A program made the translations under genes and the position numbers. The notes under the pieces were generated by a model, which saw only the letters and a program-made list of their open reading frames with translations, made no database searches and had not been told where the DNA came from. Shown here one piece after another: positions 55,701-64,000 of a stretch of 64,000 bases of DNA; the first letter of the stretch is position 1, and each line of letters opens with the position of its first letter. Source of the DNA: Eunapius fragilis (Eukaryota > Porifera > Demospongiae > Spongillida > Spongillidae); assembly GCA_963681505.1 (NCBI GenBank), contig OY811972.1, positions 13,943,190 to 14,007,189 on the forward strand, given 5' to 3'.

Positions 55701-58700
55701 ATTGACTATGTTGGACAAAACTAAGTCCTTATAGAAGAAACACAGCAAGTGTAAATGAATATAAGCGATACTGAAGTCGACATGGTTATATCAACTCACA
55801 GTTATTTTAAAGGTGCAATGAATGAAAATTTGCTGATGATTAATGTCATTTAATCTCATGTTAGATCAGGTGTGCTATGTGGGATCGAGGCAGCGAAAAG
55901 GGACCTAGCGCATATTTTTCAAGTTTTCAAATTATTTTACATTCTAACAGAAACCTATGTTCTCTACAAATTCTTTTTTACGTACTGGAAATTAGTCTTC
56001 CATAATGGAGTTACAGTGGCCTGAATTTTTAATTACGCGTACATTTTAATTGCACGCATCAACTTTGATGCTCCATTCTGAAATATTTTATAATATGTGC
56101 TAGGTCCCTTTTTGCTGCCTCGACCCGATATACAGTCTCTTAATATGAATGTTGCCTACTTTCTCCATGTGTGAGGCGCAAAAAATCTCCATGTCCCTAT
56201 AACGAAGTTATCGGAATTAAGTTGACCCCCTAAAATTGAAAAACACGACTCTACTCGTGCATGTGTATAGAAATCCCTTACAAAGCTCCATCATGAAATA
56301 TAACTAAAGTGAAGCGTGTGATAATTTACTTCGTAATGAAACTTTAAAAGGAAAAGCATATAGGAGCTATGGTGGTGATGATATATCATTTTTAAAGTAG
56401 ACCCCCCTATTTCATCTGTTGCGTTAGCGGTAAAAGGCCCGTTACGAACCACACTGTGGATTGCTTTTTATGTTAAATACAATCTGATTTTTTCCCATTC
56501 AGCAGTTGAACATTAAGGTTTATTATTTGAGAGATGTATTTACATGCAAGATCACTATGATATATTTGTTTGTATGCTGCAAAAGTTTCAAATAGCACAA
56601 GCATTTTTGTGGAGGTAAGGAGATTCTTATATCTGCCTCATCTGCAACTGCGTTGATTGCAAACCTTGTAAAATTTTTTCTTATCCTGCTAGAATGGTGT
56701 ATCACCTGTACAAGCAGCAACTCAACCTGATTTGCAGTGGGAGGTCGCTGAATGGTTACTTTCCTTGGGTGCTCTAGACACAGGTGGAATTTATGAACTG
56801 GTGCGCAACAGGTTATTTAAGATGTTTCTGAAACCATTAACATCTGTAATGTTCTGACTCTAAAAATCAAGTTTTAATCAAAGAGAACTGGACACTTTGC
56901 CCATCCTTGTAAAGTCCAGAGGGAAATTTTTCAAACAGTTCAGACAAACAAGATAATAGGAATTTTAAAGGATAAAAATGTAACATCACAATGGGTAGTC
57001 TTGTTTTTCAATTGAGTAAGTTTCAGATTTTCCATGAAAACAATTCATTCATTGGAAACAGATTTTAGAAAATTTGGTAAATGGGAAAACTTCTAATAAA
57101 TTATGCATGTATAATTTTCAGTTATGCCGCATGCATTCTCACATCATGAGCCTGTTTCTTCTCAGACTAGCTCTCTTCTGGAAGCTTGCAAAACTGGAAA
57201 CACAGCATTAGTGGAAACTGTGCTTAAGAGCTATATAAACATTAACTGCAGGAATGATGTGAGTATACAATCGTATTTTCCGTATCAGATTTCAGTGGTG
57301 GCATAAATTATTGATCAAGGAGGGAGAAACCCCTTTGACACTGGCTGCTTCATGCGGAAGTCATGAAATTGTTAAGATGCTTCTATTAACGCACGCTGAC
57401 ATTAACAGTTGCAATAAGGTAAACACCATGTGCATTAGCTGTGGAAAGAAAGAAAATATGCATATAATGCATTATGTGTATGAACTTCTAATACTAACGT
57501 GCCTTGCCCGTGAATATGATATAGAACTTTCTTTTATGATGCATTATATATTAATGCACATTTCATATTATTTGAAATTTTATGCCATAAATAAATAGGA
57601 ATCAAGACATGGTATGGAAAGCAATAGTAGTGAAAAAATGTATTTTTCCTAGAGCATATTATCCTTTTACTTTTGACAATGTGATAAATTATTCACTACA
57701 TTGCATCATCTCTAAAAAAAATTTCTCTGCTGTACATGCACAGACCTAAACTCTATTGCACTTTATTGAAGGAAAGCTTTCTGATTTATTATCTTTCATT
57801 TCTATATAGCCTGCATGGGCTGTTAAAAAATGTTAGTTCTAAATTCTGTCATACAGGCATAAGCAGATGCCATGGCCTTGGCTTTTATATGCTAAATTAA
57901 GCTAATTCATTTCACCTCAGCTTTAATTTGATTTCATATGTGCACATAGATACCGTATACTTATTTAAAGTACAAATTTAGACAGTGAATATTAAGTGAG
58001 GCAAAAAATCGAGAATCTAAGTTGCAATGTCTACTGCACTGTAAATAATTAATGTACCACATTTTCAAATGCCACATTTTCAAATGCCACCACCCCATGC
58101 CCCCTCCCCATGGCACCCAAATATTAGGTTAGCCTTTCCCTTCCCTTTCATTACAAAATAACCTGGATATCACTGAGTCACAGTTTCAATGTTGACTCAA
58201 TATTCATTTCTAATTTACATCCTAAGCAGATTAATGTGAAAATGGGTTTCAGACATTGATATCCATATAGTGTTTCATTCATGTGGTGACTATTTTTCTA
58301 GGAAGGTTCATCTGCATTGTACATAGCTTGCAAATATGGGCACGAAGAAGTTTTTGACATCTTACTAGCTGGAGGCGCAGATGTTAACTTCAAAACACAT
58401 GTGAGTACAGATGTAAAAATAAACAAAGTTTGTGACCTATATTGTTTATTGCAAAAGCAAGCTATTAATAACCTATTTCATATTTTCACCTACATATGCA
58501 TGGCAGGATAATGATGATTGCTCTAGGCCATCATTATAGTTTTCAATATCTAATGGCATTGTCACAACAAGTTACTAATGTTTCTTTGTGTATTGTATTA
58601 GGTACTTGTGTGAGAAATAAACAGTACAGCTTAGAGTTTTTTTTAAAGAGCATGAAGCTTACTGTTAGGAATGGAATAATTGGAATAGAGGCAATGATAA

Positions 58701-61205
58701 TTTGAGGTGTCAACACATGTGTGCACAGGTGTGAGTGCATTTAGTCAAGTTTAAATTGGTATACATTTCATACATGGTGTTCATATGCTGATGTAAATAG
58801 ATTCACTTGCCACACATATCTTTCAATACAGGAAGATCAAATTGTGATAGTAAGTTTAGTATTTACTCATATATTGATCTCTGCAGAAAGGCGCAACACC
58901 ACTCATCATTGCTAGCCAAGAAGGGCACTACAACATTGTACAGAAGTTAATCGGTGTTCCGAACATCCAACTTCATGTTACAGGAGTACGAACTAAATAT
59001 AATATATTATTATTATTTCATATATAGGGAAGTTCACTTTAGAATGTCCCTTTGCTATATGTGGAGTCGTTGCAGCGAAAAGGGACCTAACGCGATATAA
59101 TAAAGTTTTCCAGGAAGGAGCGTCCAAGTTAATTGGGGCAATTAAATTGTACCCATAATTTAAAATTCAGGTCACTGTAACTCCATGATGGACAGCCAGT
59201 GCATAAGAAAAGAAGTTGGATAGGATATGATAATTTGAAAATATGCAATTTATATAAAAAGTTGAAGGATTATCACTATTTGCAGCACCTTCTACCACAC
59301 CATTTCTCTATGGCACATTTTATTTCTGTCCTTTTGGCCCTCTCCATACAAAGGGTGTTATCCCTAGGGGTTCAAAAACTGAATATCCTTTCGCAGGGGA
59401 GTCCAAATTGTTTCAAAATCGGTAGAGCCCTGTCGCTATTGACTTGTCGCTATTGACTTTTCTCCACTTGGACCTAAATTAATGGCGGGAATCAAGCGGG
59501 AAAATGTGTGCGTACTTTCACAGCAATATCTTCGCAACGAGTAAGATTAAAAATTAACCAACAGGGCTGATCAATAGCGACAGGACTCTTCTGCGTATAT
59601 ACCGATTTTAAAGCGATTTAGACTCTCCTGCAGAAGGATATGAACACCACGATGTAACGCTCTTTGTATATACCGTATAAGGAGAGAACCTAGTAAAATG
59701 TGCCATAGAGTAATGGTGTGGTAGGATGTGCTGCAAATAGTAAGTCGGGGAAGGTATAGAGATTCAAAGGGAGAGCATTTTAACCATATACTGTAGCGAA
59801 GGGACATTTCCGCGTGGCCTGCCTCATATATATGTAAGTGTATTTTAAGGTTATTTTTCGAATAGAGCATCAATCACATGTTTGGGTTGTTCAGCATTAG
59901 AGCACAATAATCAAGGCATAGTTTTTAATACTTGAGTACAGTAGTTACTATTCCTAGCCTCCCCTATTTCAGAATATTTGACCCGTTATAGAGCTCTTTG
60001 GCATGGGCTACCAATGCAGGTATTAGTTCTCATACTTTTCAATTTCTGCAGCGTGGATTTACAGCCCTGCATTATGCATGCATGAGCGGACATGGTGAAA
60101 TCGTAAAACTTCTGATTGCTGCTGGGCTTGACATAAATATGCAGTCAACAGTAAGTTGTTATTAGCTATGTTGACATATTTTACCTGTCTTGTTAAGATT
60201 TTTTAAAATACATCCTGTGATATTGCATTTCAAACCTGCCATACCTTACAGAAGATAACATGTAGTTATTATATGGTGGGAATGGTATGGGGAAAGCAAT
60301 GCAGGGTTAGAAGTTATTTGGGATGTAGGCTGATTGGATACGATTACTTTTTAGTATGAATACAATAGCAACAATAGCATATATCATTCTTTGTTTAATG
60401 TAAATACACTGCCCTAAGCATTTTATTTAATTCGCGTATTAAAACTGCTGATTTGACAGGAAGGTGGCACACCTCTATATTTGGCAAGTGAATGCGGATA
60501 TGCCAATGTGATTAAAATTCTTATTGATAGCAAAGCAAACATGGAATTGAAACTAAAGGTGAGCATCAATAATTCATACTAGCGCTACAGATAATATTAT
60601 ATACGTAGCGCCTCAAGATGACCACAAAGTATTAATATATTTACCCCCTGTTAGACAGGGGAGTCAGCAATTCACATTGCTTCTTATCGCGGACATTGCA
60701 AGGCTGCAATACATCTTATTACTGCAGGGTGCAATGTGGATTCCCAAAATGATGTAAGTTGTGATACACACAGAAAGCTCATTTACTGCGTCCAAGGTGC
60801 AAGTCAAAGTTCACGTCGATAAAATAATAAGTTCATACTAAAGGAATTAGATGTGTAAAATCCCTACACACTTACTGCACTCACATGCATTTTTATTGGA
60901 GGCGCTCGTTTTGTGCACAACAGATAACATATCTTTTTTAATTTCCTACATGTATTGTGCATGATCATACAATTTGCTTGACAGTTTGGGATATCTTAAC
61001 TTAGCTGTTAAGTATAAATTTTGGGTTTCTTAATGCTGGCAATTGCAAATCAAAAAAAAATTACATAGTGCATCGCAATCTATATCATTTGTAATCATAT
61101 ATACAGAATGGAAGCACTGCTGTGTTCCTAGCAAGTCAGAAAGGACACTGTGCAGTGGTGAATGCTCTACTTGCTGCTAACTGCAATGTCAATTTATGCA
61201 CAAAG
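52724..61205 (+). CDS. Gene B: CARD-linker-ankyrin protein, 3' part not seen
   Basis: Paralogue of gene A. Exons: 52724-52768, 52827-53103, 53314-54248, 54312-54368, 54720-54812, 56693-56800, 57166-57258, 57320-57418, 58302-58400, 58887-58985, 60052-60150, 60460-60558, 60655-60753, 61107-61205. Phases match throughout and no stop occurs, giving about 767 residues so far: CARD (about 16-108), a helical linker, then ten ankyrin exons. The last donor is 'gtcagt'. No NHR, Roc or Death exon follows before 64000, and a RAG1-N-like transposon starts 590 bp downstream. So either the gene continues outside the window or it was truncated there. Confidence 0.75.
52827..53103 (+). CDS. Gene B CARD exon
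   Basis: From acceptor 'tctatccag' the frame reads VLPPEFNVLREQHCILVEGL, then ARILFSKEIIS, QVGKLLEYLRS, GAFSAFCDALSSI and LEWIAQLLQK. The helical pattern (a start 'LR..R..LV..L', a middle 'L...G.I+...', 'LL+.L', 'F..AL') is that of a CARD death-fold domain, though divergent. It ends in phase 1 at 'gtaatg'. CARD mediates homotypic assembly with caspase or adaptor CARDs. Confidence 0.65.
53314..54248 (+). CDS. Gene B linker exon (helical)
   Basis: A 935-nt exon after acceptor 'tctacaatag', phase 1 in, phase 0 out. It is rich in helices (AVEQFEKYLQVLLKSKE, FAEMKMKLLSALKK) and ends in a compact module with SGISKGSIIVHWKLP and QEIRVGDDFTILCRA. I do not recognise a named domain in the first part. 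The last 60-odd residues resemble a small module found after death-fold domains in invertebrate proteins, but this is an impression only. Gene A lacks it except for its last three codons. Confidence 0.7.
54312..54368 (+). CDS. Gene B small linker exon
   Basis: Nineteen codons (QRTATENSQLRLNPYDKAK) between 'cttttag' and 'gtaagc', phase 0; homologous to gene A 10774-10833. Confidence 0.65.
54455..54630 (+). repeat. MITE family 'GGGATCGAGG', copy 2
   Basis: Starts GGGATCGAGGGGAACTAGCG, shares interior landmarks with the other copies, right end missing. Located in an intron of gene B. Confidence 0.65.
54720..61205 (+). CDS. Gene B ankyrin exons (10)
   Basis: Phase-0 exons, seven of exactly 99 nt and the rest 93-108 nt, each one repeat (for example GETPLTLAASCGSHEIVKML, YIACKYGHEEVFDILLAGGA and AIHIASYRGHCKAAIHL). 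They correspond one to one to gene A exons 10953 through 18202. Gene B exons 57320, 58302 and 60460 have the regular 33 codons where A has 35, 31 and 34, so gene B keeps the more regular register. Introns carry foldback elements at 54831-55511 and 59265-59755 and MITEs at 55881 and 59058. Confidence 0.85.
54831..55511. repeat. Foldback element (about 300-bp arms)
   Basis: Starts GGAACGTTCTACGAGAAAATGG and ends with its inverse at 55511. Inner matching landmarks: 'ccacaccattactatatgtgag' against 'ctcacatatagtaacggtgtgg'-type sequence, and 'tccgttacggagatatagctgt' against 'acagctatatatccgtaacgga'-type sequence. The spacer is about 70 bp. Entirely intronic, absent from copy A. Confidence 0.8.
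55881..56126 (+). repeat. MITE family 'GGGATCGAGG', copy 3 (best preserved)
   Basis: 246 bp with TIRs GGGATCGAGGCAGCGAAAAG... and ...CTTTTTGCTGCCTCGACCC; about 28 bp of inverted terminal match ending in CTAGG/TAGC. No coding sequence. Confidence 0.8.
59058..59215 (-). repeat. MITE family 'GGGATCGAGG', copy 5 (inverted, partial)
   Basis: 'gtcgttgcagcgaaaaggga' followed by 'ccaggaaggagcgtccaagtt' and 'tcaggtcactgtaactccatga': the reverse-complement order of the 55881 copy. Confidence 0.65.
59265..59755. repeat. Foldback element, second type-related copy
   Basis: Inverse pairs 'ctatttgcagca' / 'tgctgcaaatag', 'ccacaccatt-ctctatggcaca' / its complement, and 'gtcgctattgac' / 'caatagcgacag' place both arms around a centre near 59520. 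It shares 'accacaccatta' and 'taaccaacagg'-type motifs with the foldback at 54831, so the two are probably related. Confidence 0.7.
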
Positions 61206-61796
61206 GTCAGTGTTATTGGCAATACTTAGATCACACTTATTTCTTCTGTCTTCAGTTACCCTCAATCCATCAATCTGCTAGTTATTTATTACGGTCAAAT
61301 CATCGGAGCACGGTGGTCCAAACGTGGACATTAAGTTGTATAATTAGAACGAATAGTTCTATTGCGGTATACGTAATCGTACATTCATATTTTCGTAGGA
61401 AAAAAAAAAACGGTTGTCTTTCCATGCCTATAGTTCTTTTGCACAACGACCAAATGCCAAAAGAATTATATGAACCTATTCACAAAGTAGTGCGATCATA
61501 AACTCTTTCAAATCCGCATCAAAAAAAGTACCCTCTTGATAAATTAGAAGTCCCACGCATTGGTGTACCGTAAAGACAGCCATTTCGGTGACTTACTTGG
61601 AGAGGCCTTTCGCTTCCAATCCGCCAGAGGTTTCGAGCTGTTTTTATTAGCATACATTCAGTGGTCCAGGTACAGTCTCTTAAGCATGTTTTTTTTTTTG
61701 TGGCCATTGCTTTCTTGGCCTCTCTTTTATGCCATCAAACCACACAAACCACTTGAACAGTGTGCCACACAAATCAAGGATGCAAGGTGACCTGTT
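61206..61796. other. After the last gene B exon, no gene seen
   Basis: No further ankyrin exon, although the homologous next exon in gene A lies only 1.3 kb downstream. Open frames here (61196-61501, 61560-61790) show no recognisable family. Confidence 0.55.
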
Positions 61797-63130
61797 ATGC
61801 GATCTGAGCAGTCATTGCAGAGTTTGTGGTTTCAAGATGCAAAGAGAATAGTGAAGGCTAAACGAGTATTTGACTGCGCTCCACATGCAGTCGATTTGCA
61901 AAGGGTCTTTGGCATTGATATCACCAATGACCTGCAAATGAGCCTTCCAAATACTTTCTGTAGGCCATGTTACCAATCAATGGAACATGCTGTTAAGTTA
62001 ATAGAAGCTAACTTGGTTTTAAGATGCATGGTAAAGGTTTATGACTGGTCTAAGCATGCTGCCAACAATTGCAAGATAAACACTGTAACCCCATCACCAG
62101 CCAAATACTATACACATGCATATATATATATTCATATGCAGAAGTGCACATCATACAGACAATGTCGCTGGACAAAGATAAGCAGGTATCCTGCAAAACA
62201 ATCCATGGACATAGCACAAACCAAGAACCTTATCCAACACATTGAGCAGATTGCCCCACAAAAACTCATCTCTTCCAATGAACATCCAGCAGTATCTGCC
62301 AAACAAGCCCTTTCTGTTGCTGAAATGCTGTTATGTGCCATATGCCAGAAGACTCTTGATCAACCAATACAGCTGTCATGTGATACTCGGTGTGTATAGG
62401 ATGTTTGGTACAGCAATTAACAGCTTCTGCACAGACGTTCTGCCCTTTCTGTTCTCCACCACATCAACTGACACCAGAGACCATCAAACCAGCATCACAG
62501 ATGATACTAAGGTTGCTGCAAGATGTACTGGTGAAATGCATGACATGCAAACGAGATGGGGCATTCATTGGAAGTCATGTCAACAGGGCATTACAGGTAG
62601 GAATTATGGATTTATACAAATCTGTATCAAAATCTCCATTTCTTACTGTTGCAGCCATCAAACATAGCAACTCTGTGCTCTTCAGTGAAAAAAACTGCTG
62701 AACAATGCCCAGCCCTTATGGAGAATGCAACGGTGTGAGAAGTTCACCACATTGTTTACTAAGTTTGCAACGTGCCATCACCTGTATAATGGAGGAATCA
62801 TGTTAAAAAAAGAAGATATCACTCGCCTAGGTAATTTCTCAGTTATGTATCTAAAGTGTCTTTATTTAGTGTACATTTTATACACAGACCTATCGATCAG
62901 GGAATTTATGGATGCTTTCACTGCAGCCTTTCCAACAGTACGTTGAACAGTAAAAATGCACCTGCTTGAGGATCATGCTACAGAACTAGTAGAGGCAACC
63001 AAAATGGGTTTTGGCAGTATGGGCGAGCAAGGGGCTGAAGCTATCCATGCACAGTTTAATTCTCTGATGAGGACTTACAGCTGCATTCACAGTGTATCCA
63101 GCGATGATTCCATTCCTTGGTATGGGTACT
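61797..63130 (+). pseudogene. RAG1-N-like transposon protein (N-RAG-TP type), decayed
   Basis: First frame (61797-62399): WFQDAKRIVKAKRVFDCA and VFGIDITNDL...FCRPCYQSM, resembling the zinc-binding N-terminal region of RAG1; then a RING-like set CAICQKTL...LSCDTRC, continuing after a one-base shift (about 62393) with CIGCLVQQ and CPFC. The second frame continues KCMTCKRDGAFIGSHV to 62701. A third frame (62725 onward) ends in KMHLLEDHATEL and MGEQGAEAIHAQFN, interrupted by one TGA at 62944. A RAG1-like N-terminus with a RING in a mobile element was described in molluscs as N-RAG-TP; the DDE core of RAG1 is not visible. Not functional as read. Confidence 0.6.
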
Positions 63131-64000
63131 GACCAGCTAGCAGAGAGCAAAATTGGTGAACCCAGGACAGGTGATAGTATGAAGTTTGAAGGTGGGGATG
63201 GATTCCAAACAAGGTGGAAAGGCTCAAAAGAGTCATGCAGGAGCATTTTCTGAACTTGTCACCACAATTATAGCGGTCCCTTCGACCTCCACAAGCCAAA
63301 AGGAAAAAAAAAAACTGGTCCGTCATGAGCACACACATACTGTACCATTAATTAAATGCATGTATAACATGGCGGCAGTTTACAGGGCTTTCGCGAGTGG
63401 TTTATCAAGCCACTAAAGCAATGGCCATCTAAGAAAATACAAAAATATTGTAGCTCGCCTTGTCTATGAAATGCACACAAAAGGTTTAGCCGTTCCCTCT
63501 GGCGGATAGTTCAGTCCAAGACCTTTTCTGAACCCTACCGCAATCGTATAGGCGAGTCTCCAGCAACAAATCCGAGCGCTAAGAAACTGTTGTACCAAGT
63601 TGCTGACATCTTTTCGTAGAGCATGGAATGCTAATACTATTAATATTATAAGTGCCACGTGAAGCAGTAACAAAGTAGTTTCGTACCCAGACCATCAATC
63701 CCACAGCTGCGGATGGATTACATCACCGCTACGTGTGGTCTGGTGCATAGATCGAACTTTGGATCCTCGAGTGTTACGCAATCTTTGTGTCGTCACATAC
63801 ATTCATATACTAATTATCGTGTCGTCATAACTAATTATCGGGCTCAAAACAAAGAGCATTCCACCATAGATAGTATAATACATGGATTGGAAACGCTGTA
63901 CATTAATACGTACGTGACGTCACTTCCCGCGTCTACTCCGTGACTCGTTTTTTGAGGCGTTTGAAATAGTTGTGAGTTTTGTCAAACAGGGTTTCGTTTA
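63131..64000. other. Window end, no gene seen
   Basis: No supported gene, RNA or clear repeat. Open frames at 63087-63338 (-), 63186-63416 (+) and 63713-63943 (+) match no family I know. Confidence 0.55.

Larger units (their letters stand above)
47905..61205 (+). repeat. Segmental duplication, copy B
   Basis: Homologous to 6781-18300. Private features: microinversion 48295-48365, hairpin at 48846-49010, TIR element 50875-51683, foldbacks at 54831-55511 and 59265-59755. It retains CARD and linker exons missing from copy A, and lacks the two large palindromes of copy A's intron. Confidence 0.85.

Noticed and set aside
63087..63943. Short frames at the window end as continuation of gene B
   Set aside because: None shows ankyrin, NHR or Roc patterns, and none is flanked by matching phase-0 splice sites.

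Overview
This is animal (metazoan) DNA: AT-rich, intron-containing, with canonical GT...AG splice sites, many decayed transposons and long microsatellites. The main gene product combines CARD, ankyrin, NHR (Neuralized homology), Roc-COR and Death domains. Together with DIRS-like, piggyBac, Mag-like gypsy and RAG1-N-like mobile elements and abundant foldback elements, this suggests a basal marine invertebrate, most likely a sponge. The taxon is inferred; I see no diagnostic marker.

Layout. 1-692: dispersed repeat. 693-6693: a decayed piggyBac element with TTAA flanks, whose transposase frame is split by a Ty3/gypsy element (1547-6010). 6781-18300 and about 47905-61205 are two diverged copies, in the same orientation, of one segment containing a RAG1-N-like transposon fragment, a TG microsatellite, a shared 5' flank and the 5' half of a multidomain gene.

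Gene A (10242-37647, + strand) reads open through 26 exons and gives a predicted protein of about 1,556 residues: a short CARD remnant, some 14 ankyrin exons (almost all one repeat per exon, all phase 0), an NHR domain over three exons, one 2-kb exon for Roc-COR, and a C-terminal Death domain. One of its ankyrin exons has been amplified three times by a 2.5-kb tandem duplication (18697-27136) that also carries a dead DIRS-like fragment. Gene B (52724-61205, + strand) keeps a full CARD exon and a 935-nt linker exon that gene A has lost by an in-frame deletion of about 1.4 kb, but its NHR/Roc/Death exons are not seen before the window ends. The layout suggests a duplicated family of intracellular signalling or immune-type receptors diverging in domain content.

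37648-47900 is intergenic and repeat-rich: foldback MITEs, a broken Roc fragment (39284-39496), the C-terminal exons of a NAC-alpha-like gene on the minus strand (40095-40416) and a nested inverted-repeat structure (44291-47050). 61797-63130 is a decayed RAG1-N-like (N-RAG-TP type) transposon coding region; nothing recognisable follows it.

The introns of both genes are crowded with palindromic elements, including a 681-bp-arm inverted repeat of a reverse-transcriptase fragment (15760-17248) and a 479-bp near-perfect palindrome (17515-17993). All splice models were read by eye from sequence; no transcript or database evidence was available.
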